Shown piece by piece: positions 12,168 to 26,536 of a stretch of DNA of 64,000 bases. Origin of the DNA: Botryosphaeria dothidea (taxonomy: Eukaryota; Ascomycota; Dothideomycetes; Botryosphaeriales; Botryosphaeriaceae); NCBI GenBank assembly GCA_011503125.2, contig WWBZ02000011.1, positions 496,001-560,000 of the forward strand, in the 5' to 3' direction. A program made the translations under genes and the position numbers. The notes under the pieces were generated by a model. The model saw only the letters and a list, made by a program, of their open reading frames with translations, was not told the origin of the DNA and made no database searches. The first letter of the stretch is position 1. Each line of letters begins with the position of its first letter.

Positions 12168-14989
12168 TCACCCCCCTCCCGGCTTTAAAGGTAGGTCTCT
12201 AGGGCTTTAGTATCTTCTAAAGCGCTTACTAGTTCCCAAGTTAGCCGCGCGTATCCTCTCCACTTAACTTAATAGAGTTTCTACCGTTTCCGCTAGCCTA
12301 GCCGTCTTCCTAGTTTTTCACCTAAGATAGCTTCAACCCTCTATTCTTCTTCTCCATTAACGAGTATAGCTAGTAGTTAATAATCGTCCTATTCTTGGCT
12401 TAGTAAAGGATCTATTCTAGCTGGGCGTAAGAGATCGACGTTAAAGACGTTATATATCCTAGTTAGTACGTCTAGTTTATAGCTATAAGGGCTAATAACC
12501 TCGATAACTATAAACTTTACTACTCGATTATCAAGCTTCCGGCTTAGGCGGTCCGTTCGTATATTCTTAAGATTTAGCTAGACTTTATCCCCTACTTTAT
12601 ACGCTGGTAATAGGTCCCTATATCGATTTACTTGGGTCTCCTAATCCTATTATGCGTTCGCCATTAATACTTCTACCTATTCGGTTATCTCTTTAATCTT
12701 TGCCACGATTACTTCTCCTTTTTATATTAGTAATATAGGGTTCGGGACTAGTTAAGAATCCTCGAATAACTATAGTGGCTCGAGGTGGTATCTATAAGAG
12801 AGGAAGAAGGGGCTAACACCTATCGATAAGGATTCTTAGCTATTTATAGCAAGCTCTATTACTAGTAACTAGTTAACCTAGTTATCTTGCGCGTAGTTAA
12901 CTATCCGGCAGAGCTTCCTTTCTATCTCGGTATTCGCACGCTCCGTTAATCTATCTATTTCTAGATAGTAGGCTATTAAGATTCGTCTTTCGATCCTAAG
13001 TAATTAGCAAACCCTCTTCTATAGCTGGCTAATAAATTAGCTTCCCCGGTTAGAGATAATAGCGGTTAGGACTCCATAGTAGCGGTAGAAGCAGCGAATA
13101 AATATCCTAGCAACTATTTCTACTTTAATATCCTTATAGGCCTTAAGGATAACTCCTTTACCTAATCGATTAGTAATAACTATAAGCATCCGACATCCTT
13201 AGCTCTCGGGTAGCGGTCTAATAAAGTCGACTAAGATCTCTCTCCACTAACGGTTTAGTACTAGTAACGGCCGTAGTAGTCCTTATTTACGGTCTCTCTA
13301 GACTCTAGTCCTTCCGCAGACGTCACAGTTACGTACGAATCTACGTATATTAGATACGAAGTTCGGCCAGAAGAACTGTCTTGCGATAAGGGCTATTATT
13401 CCAGTGCGTCTAGGATAAACTACTATTATTAAATCGTGGAGTATCTAGATCAGCTTAGTTCTTAAAGGCTCGTGGTTTAGTACCTAACGTCTGCTGCGGA
13501 ATAGCAACTCTCCTTAATTATTTAAGGAGCAATTAGCAATTAAGAGCTTAACTAGTTCTTCTAAATCGTTTAGTAGCGTTCTTCTACCCTCTCTTACTAC
13601 TATTATAAGACGTCTATAGTCCGGATCCGCTACTTTTACCTCTTGCTAGAGCTGCCGTAAATAGTCTTCGATTAACGTTGCTCCTTATTCGTATACTAGT
13701 TCGTCTATAGATCTATCTAATAGTTCGTCTACTAGTTTATCTACTGGTTTATCTACTTATTCGTCTGCTCCTTATTCGGTTATAGCTTATCGTCTTATTT
13801 ACACTAGTGTTGCCAAAACTCTCTAATAGTTAGCTTGAACCTTATCTAGGCTTAAGAGTCGTGCGACACGATATTAAAGCCTCTTATTATCTTAAGATAC
13901 TAGTAAGTCTTGGTCTCTTCGTGTAAGTGCGTTAGGCTAAGCCCTAAGCTTGCCTAGACGGTAAGCAATAGTAAAGTTAAATCGGCTTAGAATTAGCTAC
14001 CATCTTATTTACCTCTTAGAGAGCCGTCGGACTATTATAAAGTATTCGAGATTCTTATAGTCCGTAACAATCTTAAATTCTTTTACGCTTCGTAGCTCTA
14101 TATCCTACTACTAAAGACACTTAATAATCGTAAGGAGCTCCTTATCGTAGATCTCGTAGTTGCACTCTACTAGCGAGTTCTTCTTTAAGAAGTAGGCAAC
14201 TAGCCGGAGCACTCTATTATTATCGTATTAGGATAAAATTCCTCCTATATAGTATCCTAAGGAGTTAGTCTTAAGGATTATCTTTCGGTCCGGGTTAAAT
14301 TGGGCAAGGATTAGTGCCGTGATAAAGGCCTTCTTTAGCTTTCGAAACGCTCTTTCTACTCCTTCTATCTAATAGAACGGAACGTCTTTCTTTGTAAGTG
14401 CATATAACGGAGCCGTAGTCTTCGAGTATTTATTAATAAAGCGCCGGTAGAAGTTCGCAAAGCCAAGGAATCTAAGCACTCCTTTAACTATAGTTAGTGT
14501 TTCCTATTCCTAAATAGCTTTTACCTTAGCTGGGTCTATGCGGATACCTTTCCCAGCTTCGATAATAAATCTAAGATACTTTGTTAACTAAACCTCGAAT
14601 TCGTACTTATCGATATTAAGCTGTAGTCCCGCTACTTATAGCTTTTCGAGAACCTTAGTTACGTGCTCTCGGTATTAGATACGGGATCCCTCGGTAAAAA
14701 TAAGCATATTATCGACATAAGCCGATACGAAGTCGTCTAGGAAGTCCTATAGAGTCTAGTTAATATATCGTTAAAAGGTGCTTGGTGCATTAGCTAGTCC
14801 AAAGGGAGTAACAAGCTACTTAAATAGTCTAAAGCGGGTTCGAAAGGCTATAAGCCATTTATCTCCTAGTTTAACCCGAATCTTATTAAATACTGCGATT
14901 ACATCGAGTTTCGTAAACTATCTTGCCTTACTAATCCGGTTAAGGGTCTCCTAGATAAGAGGTAGTAGATATCGATCCTTCCGTATAAG

Positions 14990-15178
14990 TTAATTAAGGG
15001 CTCGGTAGTTACAATAGAATCGTAAGCCTCTACCTAGTTTCTTTATAAAGAGGACTAGCGCTACGGCTGGAGAATTACTTATACGGATAAAGCCTTTATC
15101 GAGTAGCTCTATAAGCGTTTTCCGGAGTACTAGTAGTTCGTCTCTAGATATATTATATAAGGGTCCCCATGGGGCCAC
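14990..15178 (-). pseudogene. Ty3/gypsy reverse transcriptase fragment
   Basis: The longest frame left in the LTR element, 62 codons. It shows the [18 protein letters not shown] and RALN blocks of the RT fingers region of fungal Ty3/gypsy Pol proteins, with CpA-to-TpA type substitutions such as [10 protein letters not shown] for a usual FC-DYRALN. In-frame stops surround it, so no functional protein is made. Confidence 0.85.
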
Positions 15179-17473
15179 TAGTATCCTCCTATTCTTATCT
15201 TTCTTAAGCTTAATCTAATAATCGATTCTAGGTCGGTATAGAGGTAACTTGTCGGCCTTACTTCTATCGAAGGTATCGAGAAACCGTTTATCTAACTAGG
15301 CTAGTAGTTTCGTCCTTAGGTCCGTATGCTTCTTCTTAGCAAGTGCTTTATTAATATTAGCTAGACTTGCTAAGAAAACCTAGTAACCGAGTCGTTTCTT
15401 CCTCGTAAGAAGGCGGAACCTAGCGGCTCCGACCCTTCTATAGTCGAGTTCTTTTCTCTCTCTCTAGCTTTATACTACTAGGCTAGAGTCCTTAAATCTA
15501 AGGATTTATTTTTCTACATCTAGTTCTGCTCTCTCTTTTACTAACCATAGTAAGCCAAGAATAACTTTATAGCCTTTAATCCTTAAAGCTATATAGAAGT
15601 AAGCTCTTTTCGTTTAGTATCCGCCGATATCGATCTCGGCAATTACTACTTCGGTAATCTAGGAGTCGGTAATAGTATTAACTAACTAGATTTATTTTAG
15701 TCGGATAGGGATACGCTAGAGTTTATATCTTCGAGCGAATCGAGCATCGATAAAGCTATAGGATAAGCACCTAGAATTAATAAGGGTTTAAGTAGAGATC
15801 TTCTTATTAATAAGTACTAAAACTAAGAAAGGTAGTTTTTCCATATGCTTATTCTCGAATTACTTCCAATCTACTTAAAGCTTACTTTGCTCCTTTCGCT
15901 CCTAACGGCGAATTTTATTAGAAGCTACTCTTTTTCCGAATTCTTATTAACCTCTAATACTTTAGTGTCCTCCTCTAATTGCGGAGGAACTTCCTACTCC
16001 GACTATCTAATACTAGTAGCTTAAGCTGGGCGACGGGCAGGCGTATAAAGGCATGCATACTTCTAGTGTTCTAAAGCACCATAACGCGTATAAAGCCTAT
16101 TCTAACGACGTCGGTTAATCTTATCTTAAGTTACCTATTTAGCTCTCCGGGTTAGTACGGCTTTAGCTAGGCCTATTAGTTTCTAGTCTATTTAGTCGTT
16201 TTAAAGAGGCTTTAGATACGTAGTAGGTCTAGTAGTCGTTATTAATCGAGTAGATCTCTTATCGGTTTAAGGACTTAGGCTTCTCCTTCCTTAATACCTA
16301 CTTCGTATAACTAACTTCTTAGCCTTATTAATAGCCTCTATATCGTTACTAGTTCTAGCTAGCAAGTTAGTAAATTCGTAGAACGTAAGATCTTCTAAGC
16401 TCTTGCTAACTAGTCGGTCTTTTAGTTCCTAGCTAATTAAGTCCTAAAGAGAGTCTTTCTTTTGCTTATCGTCCTATATAGTACTTTTGCTAGATTTAAG
16501 CATTAGGTGGCGGAACTTTACAAAGTGTTCTCTAAAGGGGCCACCTTTTTAATGTAGGGCTCGGAGCTCGCGACGTGCTTTTTCCTCGCGATATAGGTCG
16601 CTAAATACGGCCCTTAGCTGTTCGAATAGGTCCTAGATTATAGCCGTCTAGCTTAAGGATCTCTACTATAGTTATAAGTAGGTAAGCGCGGTTCCTCGTA
16701 GCTAGTTAAATAGTAACGCTACTTATATCGTTTCTAGGTAGCTTACGTAATCGATTCGAAGTTTCTAATTTACTTAATTAATCTAGGCTTCTAGCTCCTT
16801 TCGTTCTCCTTTAAATTCTACTAGCTCGGGTAGAATTTTTCTTAGCCTTTAACTTACCGTAAGCGCTTAAGTAACCGCTTTAGTAATTACGGTTAGTAGA
16901 ATTTATACTTAAGCCGTCGGGGTAGACGTAGCTATTCCTACGCTAGGCTGCCTTGTTATTAGTGTAGTAGCCTAGCTATCTATTCGTGCCTATAGCTAAG
17001 TAACTATTGTAAATAGTTAGTTCGCCTATTGCGGTAGGTCCTCTTATTCGCGCTACGGGGCCTCTTACGGTTTATCTATTAGTTAGTCGTCTATTCTAGA
17101 ACGCGTCTTTAGGTGTCTTCTTAAGCGTCTCCTTAGATGTCTTCTTAGGTGCCCTCTCTAAGATCTCCCTTTTAGATCTTCTTTTAGGGACTTCTTCGTG
17201 CCTTCTTAAACGCTACGCTATCGTTTTATTAAAGGGCTTCCTTCGGGAACCTTCTTAAGTGCCTATACGGACACCTTCTTAAACGATTTCCTAGGTATAG
17301 TTAACTAGTAACGAGTCTAGCTACTATCCTATTCCTTAGGTAACTTAGGTAACTTAGATAAAGAGAAGCCGTACTTACGTAAGAGCTTTAGCGCACGGAG
17401 GAAAGGGGAATAAGGATGTAGTACTTACGTGGGAGCTATAGCGTATAGAGGAAAGGGGATAAGCTTAGTCTAA

Positions 17474-17723
17474 TGTAATGGCTTGTATCCGGTACACTCG
17501 CGGAAATATAGTGGCATTACTATCTACGAGAAGACTAAGCTAAAGAGAAAAGGAAGAAAGGTTTAAGCAAGATAGCGCTGCTTATATATCTCTCTAGAGT
17601 CCCTTTTACTAGTAGCGAGTTGCAGGGTTTTCTTGTTAAGCTTCGTTAAGCTTTAGGGTCCTCTTAACCTAAGGTCTCGCCGCAGGATCTATCTAAGGCA
17701 CCCTTAGGGTTCAAACCGTAATA
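17474..17723 (-). repeat. 5' LTR of Ty3/gypsy element
   Basis: 250 bp, paired with 11918-12167; differences are mostly C/T and G/A transitions. Minus-strand polarity makes this the promoter-bearing LTR; a TATATAAGCAGCG-like box is visible on the minus strand at about 17583-17595. Confidence 0.85.
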
Positions 17724-18617
17724 ACTAGTCCTAGGTCTTATACTTAGATAGTATAGATCTATTCTATAAGTAGGTTAAGAGCTGCTACTACGGATCTATT
17801 TCTTCTAGCTTCTATCTATATATTAGGAAGTAGGCCGTATACTTTAGTAGCCTAGGAGATTCTATCTACTATAATCCTCTTAAGTAGCTTTTCTAGCGTA
17901 TTAAGTAAAGTAATCGGTCTAAATAACTTAGCTTTAGTATAGTCGTCCCTCTATAGTTTCCTAAGAACTACGGTAATAGAGCTTTTAAACTACCTAGAGT
18001 AGTATCTAAGTACGAGGTATTCCTAGAAGAGCCTAGTAAGAGGTTCCCTTAGTATCTTAGCGTATTACTTTAGAAACCTATTAGTAATCTTATCTAGGCC
18101 TAGTATCTTATTTAGAGGAAGCTTTTTAATAGTATAGAGGACCTACTCTTTAGTAAGGTCTTAGGGAATCTCTACTAGTACTAGATATATATATCTATCT
18201 AAATCTAAGAGGTCGGTAGTTCTAGAAGAGAGAAAGAACTAGTTAGTAAGAATTTCTATCTTAGACTAGTTATCGTAACGTAGTTATTTATCTACTCTCT
18301 AGAGAGATAGAAACTAAGATAAAGCTAGAGGCTCTAGTACTCTTATTCTTATCTACTTTAAGAGCTTTTAGAGTATAGATAGGTCTAAAGTAATCTTAGC
18401 TACTATTCTACGCTATACTTTTATTCTATTTCTTCTAATCTACCTTTTTTTACTATTAATAATAGTTTAGTATACTATCTAGTCCTTCTTTCTTTCTATA
18501 GCCGTCTATTTTCTTCTAGCTACTCTCGCCTAGTATACTAGATCCGAATACTTCTTTATCTATTATATAGAGGTCTAGGGCGAGGGTCTCGCTACTAGAA
18601 TAGTTTTCTAGATTATT

Positions 18618-19034
18618 ATTACGGGCCTAGAAAGTAAAGTAAGCGGTATAGTAGAAACTTATAAGCGGGATTAGATTATTACGTACTAAACTCCGAAATA
18701 CGCTTAACCTATTTAGGCGGCTAGTAAGCCTAATTCCTAAAAGTAGATTACTCTTAGCTATTAGCTACTTTATTATCTATACTAATACTATAGTCTAGCT
18801 AACTACCGGCTAATTATAGTATATAAACTATATTTATTTATAGTAGATAGAACCTTCGTAGTTAATTCTAATTATTACTTAATATCTATCTTATTTATCT
18901 TTTCTACCTAGCTACGGCTACTATCTTCTTATATAAGTAATATTCTAATAGCGATAGTAAAACTTTTAGACGCTACGTATCTTTCTAACGCCTAAGTCTC
19001 TTAGACCCCCTTATTTCTAAGGCCTAGCGTAATA
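18618..19034. mobile_element. 417-bp inverted-repeat (MITE-like) insertion
   Basis: Present in this LINE copy but absent at the matching place in the second copy (about 22055-22060). The ends are imperfect inverted repeats: ATTACGGGCCTAGAAAG on the left and, inverted, TATTACGCTAGGCCTTAG from the right. ATTATT occurs directly on both sides (18612-18617, 19035-19040), matching the single ATTATT of the empty site. No coding capacity. Superfamily unclear because flanking low complexity blurs the exact boundary. Confidence 0.7.
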
Positions 19035-19624
19035 ATTATTCTTTAGATAATCTTCTAAAGTAGTTTCGTAAAGTAGTCTAGATCTACTTTAGTATTAAAA
19101 GGAGCTACTCTAAGATATTCGAGCTTTATTTAAAGTATCTAATTAATTCTATTCTAGTCTACTTTTTTCTACTAGGATCTTAGAGAGCGTAGTTCTATAG
19201 AGGTAGAAGAGATATTAAGCGTAGTAAGAATAGGTAGATAGTCGGAGAAGAATTCGAGCTCCTAGCTAACTCCGTAGCTAAAAATTCTCTTCTCTAGCTA
19301 CTATATAGTAAAAATAAGATCTAGAATACTCTCGCTACTACTCTCTCTCCTCGTAATAGTATCTTTTAAAAGAGCTCGGTTAAGGCTAGCTATAGTAGCT
19401 ATTTCGATAAGATTATCTATAAGTATATAGTATATTAAAAAGATTATATCTTTCTAGATAGAGTAGTAGAGGTTAAAGTCTTCTAGGAGGATATACTCTC
19501 TTAGTTTTCTAAGAGCTTTTAGAAGAAGAGATAAGATTTTAGAGCCGTACTAGTATAAAAGACTAGTAGGGGGTTATAATAGTTATAGATATAGATTATA
19601 TATATTCTAGTAATAAGGGATAGT

Positions 19625-19636
19625 ATAATAAGATCT
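19625..19636. repeat. 12-bp target-site duplication of inner LINE, left copy
   Basis: ATAATAAGATCT, repeated at 24967-24978. The last bases overlap the LINE tail, so the true length may be 7-12 bp. Joining across it restores the outer LINE endonuclease region. Confidence 0.8.
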
Positions 19637-22600
19637 AAAATATAACTATACTAAAAAATCGACTCTAAGCTACGGCGCCGGGAGAGGGCCCTAGGGACTC
19701 TTTTAGGCTTCGCGAGTTCTAAAATAGTACTTAAGATAACTATAGCCGCGAAGTAGTTAATATAGAGAATATAGGAAGAGGCGAATAGCCTCCTCTAGTA
19801 ACTACCTCTATCTAGCTCTAATATACCCCTAAGAAACTATAGAGTATCTAGTATAGCGTAGAATACGTTAAGAGAGCCTTAAAAATAGTAGATACTCTCC
19901 TCTAAGCCCTATAAATATCCGCTAGCCTTTCTTTAGTCCTCTCTAACTAGATAAAAAATTTTCTCGATATTACTAAGATAATCTTCTAGAATTATATTAC
20001 TATCTACTAGGAGGTAACTACTAAGAAGCTAGGCCTTAAGGATATTCTTAAAGAGGTCTAATAGATCTAAAAGATAGTTAACCGTATCTAGGCTACCTTT
20101 ATATCTATACCTAATACTCGTAGCTAGGTATAAATTATAGCCTAAGTAGCCCCGAAGCCCTCTACCTCCTAGCTACTACTAAACTTATCCTCTACTTTCT
20201 AAAGATAGTAAATAGATAAGAAATAGCTAAGCTCTTAAATAAAATAATTATTAGAAAGATCTAGATAGAAAAAAGCTAGGCGTATAAGAAAGTACTTACT
20301 ACTAAGAAGCTCCCTAGTAAAAACGTTAGAATCTTTATACCGGATAAAGTAACTAGAATAGCCCTTCTCTAGAACTAGAAATAGACTATAGAACTAGGAA
20401 AAGAAGTTAGGCCTAACTAGTAGCTATACTTAGTACTAGTATATAACGTCCCTCGAGAAGGAATCGATACTATAGACTCCTAAGCTATCTAAACTATCTA
20501 GAAGTAGAACCTATCTCTATACCTAGAACTACGTATTAGTAAGCTAGTCTAGCTAAAGAGGAAGCTTCTAGAGGGGAAAACTTACTCGGCTATTATTCTT
20601 AGTACTATAAACTCTAAAACCGCTAACTAGATTATTAATAAGGAGCTTATTATTAACTTTGCTATCTATATAGCGTAGTACTATAACGTAGTCTTTATAG
20701 TAACCTAGTATTTTAAGTACTAGGCCTACGGTTATATTACTAACTATTATAAAAAGGAGAAAAAGTACGGATAGTATAGTAAGGTATATAATACTAGGGA
20801 CTATTCTAAGGAAAGTATATAGTACGTAAACTACTCTTAAAGGTATATAGCCTAGAGTAACTTCTACCTAGTACGTAGAGCCTACTATACTAAGGCCGCC
20901 TAGGCCCGCCTAATAGTACTAGAAAGATACCGGGAAGGACCTCTAATAACTAAAATATAGCCTTAAACTAATTAGTTAACCGTTAGACTAAGAAAGAGAA
21001 TTAAGAAGGAGGAGCCGGTTAAGAGGGGACTAGGTAGGCTAAGAGACTTAAGCCGCCCTCCGCCTCCTAACTAAATAAGGTTTACTAGACTTAATAGCTT
21101 ATAATACGCCTTAGAGGAGCCCGCGGGAACTTCCTTCTTATAGCCTATACTACTAGCCTCCTCGTAGCCGGACTTAGAGATAGAAGAAAGTTAATATTAG
21201 ATATAGACTCTCTCTCTATTATATAGTATAACGCCTATAAGAGTAAGAATAGGGTAATACTCCCGCTCTTTAAGGAAGTAGACCTAAAGATCTACTATAT
21301 CCTAGCTATCTAGGAACCTTAGAGGAACCCGAGGGTTAAGATAATAGTAAGATACTCTATCTATTATATAGTTTTTTCCTAGAAGAGAGTAGTAAGAACC
21401 TACTTCTTTATAAGTAAGGCTATTAGCCCCGACTTCTAGTAAGTAATAGTCTATTTACTAGATCTTATTATACTATCCCTTATTACTAGAATATATATAA
21501 TTTATATCTATAACTACTATAATCCTCCGCTAGCCTCTTATACTAGTATAGCGCTAGAAACTCTATCTCTTCTATCGGAAGTTCTTAGAAAACTAGGGGA
21601 GTATATTCTCCTAGGGGATTTTAACCTCTACTATTCTATCTAGGGAGGTATAACCTCTCTAATATACTATATCTTAGCGGATAATCTAATTAAGATAGCT
21701 ACCGTAGCTAATCTTAACCTAGCCCTTCTAAGGGGTACTATTACTAGACGAGATAGTAGTAGCGAGAGTACTCTAGACCTTATTTTTATATTACGGTAGC
21801 TAGAGGAGAGAATTCTTAGCTATAGAGTTAGCTAGGAGCTCGAATTATCCTCTAACTACCTACCTATTCTTACTATACTTAATTTTTCTCCTATTCTCGT
21901 AGAACTACGCTCTCTAAGGCCCTAGTAGAAGAAAGTAGACTAGAAGAGAACTAATAATATACTCTAATTAAAGCTCGAATATCTTAAAGTAGCCCCTCTT
22001 AATACTAAAGTAGACCTAGATTACTTTACTATACTACTCTAGAAGGCTATCTAAAGAATAATCTAGGAGACTATCTTAGTAGCGAGACCCTCGCTCTAGG
22101 CCTCTATATAATAGATAAAGAAGTATTCGGATCTAGTATACTAGGCTAGAGTAGCTAGAAGGAAGTAAACGGCTATAGGGAGGGAGGAGAACTAGGTAGT
22201 ATACTAAACTATTACTAATAGTAAGAAGAGATAGATTAGAAGAGATAGAATAAAAGTATAGCGCAGAATAGTAGCTAAGATTACTTCGAACCTATCTATA
22301 CTCTAGAAGCTCTTAAAGTAGATAAGAATAAGGGTACTAGAACCTCTAGTCCTATCTTAGTTCTTACCCCTCTAGAGAGTAGATAAATAACTATATTATA
22401 ATAACTAGTCTAAGGTAGAAATCCTTACTAACTAGTTCTTCTTATCTTCTAGAGCTACCGACCTCTTAGATCTAGATAGGTATATATATCTAGTACTAAT
22501 AGAGATTCCCTAAGACCTTACTAAAGAGTAGATCCTCTATACTATTAAAAAGCTTTCTCTAGATAAGGTACTAGGCCTAGATAAGATTACTAATAGGTTT

Positions 22601-24966
22601 CTAAAGTAATACGCTAAGATACTAAGGAGACCCCTTACTAGACTCTTCTAGAGATACCTCGTACTTAGATACTACCCTAAGTAGTTTAAAAGCTCTATTA
22701 CCGTAGTTCTTAGAAAACTATAGAGGGACGACTATACTAAAGCTAAGTTATTTAGGCCGATTACTTTACTTAATACGCTAGAGAAGCTACTTAAGAGGAT
22801 TATAGTAGATAGAATCTTCTAGGCTACTAAAGTATACGGCCTACTCTCTAATATATAGATAGAAGCTAGAAGAAATAGATCCGTAGTAGTAGCTCTTAAC
22901 CTACTTATAGAATAGATCTATACTATCTAGATATAAGACCTAGGGCTAGTAGCTATTAGGGCTTAATCTTAGGATGATCGCTAAAAGGTATATTACGCTA
23001 TATACGTTAAGCTAGACTTAAAGAGAAAGAAGAGAAGACGTAGAAGAAAGGAAAGAGTTATATATAAGGGAGGCTTGGCGTTACGTGACCCGCCGATAAT
23101 CCTCTAAGGCTTAATTCTAAGGCTTTAGACTCTAATAGTAGCTTTAGTCCTTAGCCTAGATATCTCGGGAGTATATAACTACGTATCTTATAGAAGGCTT
23201 CTCTATAATATAAGAATAGTAAAACTCCTAGAATAGGTAGAAAGATTTACCCGATTCTTTCTATAGAACCGTACTACTTAGCTATCCTTCGGAGACTTTA
23301 TTAGTCTACTAATCTAGACCTTAACCGGGATTTCCTAGGAATTCTTACTATCGCCGATACTCTACCTATTCTTTACTTTTAACCTACTTATATAGCTACG
23401 TAGAGGTAATACCTTCCCCCTTAGATTCGTCGATAATACTAATATCCTAATCTTTAGTAGATCTATAGAATAGAACTATAGGATACTAGAGGGAGTATAT
23501 TAAATTTACGAGTACTAGGTAGCTATCTACGGGTTAGCTTTCTCGCCTAATAAGTATTACCTTATTTATTTTATAAGGAAACTAAGGAGATTTAATATAG
23601 TAGCAGGGATCCGTATCCCTAGATTTACTAGATACCTAGAGCCTATAATTAAGATTCTAGGAGTCTACGTAGATAATAAGCTTAGATAGGGACCCTATAT
23701 TAGGGAAATAGGAGCTAAGGTAATTAAATAGTATATATCTCTCTCTAGACTCGCGGCGTCTACCTAGGGAGCCTTATTTACTAAAGCCCGTTATATCTAT
23801 ACGGCCGTAATAAGGCTAGTCCTTACCTACGGCTATAGGGTATAGTATATCCTAAAGAAAATCCTAGGGTAGAGAAAAATAACTATCTAGCTACTAAAGA
23901 AGATCTAAAACTAGTACCTACGTACTATCTTAGGGGCGTATAAGTTAACTAGTATATAAACCTTAGAGTATAAGATAGGGATTCCCCTACTCTTACTATA
24001 TCTAGACGAACTAGTACTAGTCTAGGCTATTAGAGCTAGAGATAGCCTAGTCGCGATAGTAGTAGAGGAAACTTGCTAGAGTATTAAATAGATAGCTCGG
24101 GCTACTCTAAGTACTAGAGGCGCTACTAGCCCTACTAGAAGAACCCTACTTAGGAAAAAGATAAACTTACTTCTTAACTACTACCTCTCTATCTATTAGA
24201 GTCTCCCGGAGCGAACGAAGCTACGTATAGTATATAGAAATAAGTAGAAGGAGAGATAGATAAAGTCTACTAGCTAGAGAAGATAAGATAAGCTAGTAGC
24301 CTAAAGTATATAGTAGAACCTAAAAATTAGATAAATCTATAGCGAACTATCTAAGCTATAGAGTATACTCGCTACCCTACTACGTATAGAGTATATTAGA
24401 CTAGAGGACTTCCTCTTAAGGCGTAAGATACTAGAATACCTTAGTTCTACCTATCTATACGGCTAGTATAGATAAACCCTAAAGTATATTCTCCTCTTCT
24501 ACTTCTACTTTTAATAGAGTAGAATATAGATACTCTAAAGAGTAGAGACTACGGACTACTACTCTCTCCTCTTAATAAAGAAGGAGATTAAAGTAGTAAT
24601 AGACTAGTTCTTACGCCTAGAGCTACTTAAGTAATTTAGCCTAGTAAGAGAACTAATATAGGAAGATAACTAGGAAGAGGAACTAGGAGGATAACTAGGA
24701 CTACTAGGACTACTAGGACCTAGATAACTACGAGAATAAGAACTAAAGAGATAGGTCTAGTAGGTAAATATAGGGCTGCTATAGTAGCCGCTACTAGTAA
24801 GAAGGAAAAATAAGAACTAGTATAGGATAGTATGCCTAGAGAGAGAGGAGGGGTTTTTACTAGGCGAAAAGGTTTTCCCCCTCGTATAAAATAACTATAG
24901 ATAGCTAGCCCCGTATAGACCCGTAAGAAAGCTATATCGGGAAGAAATAAATTTATCTATCTATCT
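19637..24966 (+). mobile_element. second full-length Tad-like LINE, inverted
   Basis: 5330 bp on the plus strand (about 5.14 kb without its 181-bp insert). It begins AAAAT-ATA where the outer copy has AAAAC-ATG, so both share the same 5' terminus. RIP-decayed landmarks in order: an ORF1 zinc-knuckle region with Cys and His codons turned to Tyr (about 20700-20760), an APE endonuclease motif GDFNL (about 21616), an RT catalytic box reading FVDN for FVDD (about 23424) and a 3' tail of ATCT repeats. Nearly every original Trp or Gln position tested is now a stop. Confidence 0.88.
22955..23135. mobile_element. 181-bp inverted-repeat insertion in inner LINE
   Basis: Absent from the outer LINE at the matching place. 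Flanked by TAGTAGCT at 22947-22954 and 23136-23143, where the outer copy has a single copy. The ends are weakly inverted (ATTAGGGCTTAATC and, inverted from the right, TTAGAGTCTAAAG). An 8-bp (or 7-bp) duplication suggests a hAT-type MITE, but an internal TATATAAG box would also fit a solo LTR of a small element. Confidence 0.65.
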
Positions 24967-24978
24967 ATAATAAGATCT
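24967..24978. repeat. 12-bp target-site duplication of inner LINE, right copy
   Basis: ATAATAAGATCT, the partner of 19625-19636. Confidence 0.8.
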
Positions 24979-26536
24979 AGTAAATAGACTATTACTTACT
25001 AGAAGTCGGGGGTAATAGCCTTACTTATAAAGAAGTAGGTTCTTACTACTTTCTTCTAAGGGAAAACTATATAGTAAGCGGAATATCTTACTATTATTTT
25101 AATCTTTAGGTTCCTCTAGGGCTCCTAAATAGCTAGGATATAGTAGACTCTCGGGTCTATCTCTTTAAAGAACGGGAGTATTACTCTATTCTTACTCTTA
25201 TAAACGTTATACTATATAATAAAGAGGAAGTCTATATCTAATATTAACTTTCTTCTATCTCTAAATCGGGCTACGAGGGGGTTAGTAGTATAGGTTATAA
25301 GACGGGGGGAGTTTCTATTAGCTTCTCTAAAGCGTATTATAAGCTACTAAGTTCGGTAAACCGTATTTAGTTTAGAGAAGAGGGGCGGCTTAAGTCTCTT
25401 AGCCTACCTAGTCCCCTCTTAACTAACTTCTCCTCCCTAATTCTCTTTCTTAGTCTAACGGTTAACTAGTTAGTTTAGGGCTATATCTTAGTTATTAGAG
25501 GTTCTTTCCGGTATCTTTCTAGTACTACTAGACGGGCCTAGGCGGCCTTAGTATAGTAGGCTCTACGTATTAGGTAGGCGTTACTCTAGACTATATATCT
25601 TTAGGAGTAGTTTACGTACTACGTACTTTTTTTAGGGTAGTTTCTAGTATTATATATCTCGCTATACTATTTATACTTTTCCCCTTTTTTATAATAGTTA
25701 GTAATATAGCCGTAGGCCTAGCACTTAAAATACTAGGTTACTATAAAGGCTACGTTATAGTACTACGCTATATATATAGTAAAGTTAATAATAAGCTTCT
25801 TATTAATAATCTAGTTAGTAGTTTCGGGGTTTATAGTACTAAGGATAATAGCCGAATAAGTTTTCCCCTCTAGGAGCTTCCTCTTTAGCCAGGCTAGCTT
25901 ACTAATACGTAATCCTAGGTATAGGAATAGGTTCTACTCCTAGATAGTTTAGATAGCTTAGGGGTCTACGGTATTGAATCCTTCTCGGGGGACGTTATAT
26001 ACCAGCACTAAGTATAGCTGCTAGTTAGGCCTGACTTCTTTCCCTAGTCCTGCGGTACATTCCTGGTCCTAGAGAAGGGCTATTCGAGTTGTTTCATCCG
26101 GTATAAAGATCCTGATATCTCTACTAGGAAGCTTCTTAACCACTAGTACTTTTTTACACGCCTAGCTTTTCCCTACTTGGATCTTTCTAATAATTACCTC
26201 ATTAGAGAGCTTGGCTACTTCTTATCTATTTGCTATCTCTAGGAGGTGGAGGGTAAGTTCAGTGGTGGCTGGGGGGGTAGGGGGCTTCGGGGCTACTTGG
26301 GCTGCAATTTGTGCCCAGCTGCGAGTGTTGGGTATAGGCGTAGACGTAGCTTGGATACGGTTGACTATCTTTTGGACCTATTGGACCTCTTTGAGGATGT
26401 CCTTAAGGCCTGGCTCCTTGGTGGTTGCCTCCTGGCAGATAGTAATATGATCCTAGAAGATTGTCTTGGCGATGTCGAGAAAATTTTTCACCTAGCTAGA
26501 GAGGACTAAAGGGAGGCTAGCGGATGTTTGTAGGGC

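Larger units (their letters stand above)
11918..17723 (-). mobile_element. Ty3/gypsy LTR retrotransposon (5806 bp)
   Basis: Bounded by two 250-bp LTRs (11918-12167 and 17474-17723) and a 5-bp target duplication ACTAG (11913-11917 and 17724-17728). Polarity is minus: a polypurine tract GGGAGGGGGGTGA (reverse complement of 12168-12180) precedes the 12 kb LTR. A reverse transcriptase segment ([20 protein letters not shown]) is at 15178-14990. Gag, protease, RNase H and integrase regions can be assumed by position but are too RIP-decayed to call. It lies inside the outer LINE. Confidence 0.9.

Noticed and set aside
26211..26509. Plus-strand frames of 79-87 codons in the LINE 5' region
   Set aside because: They are antisense to the recognisable LINE ORF1 on the minus strand.
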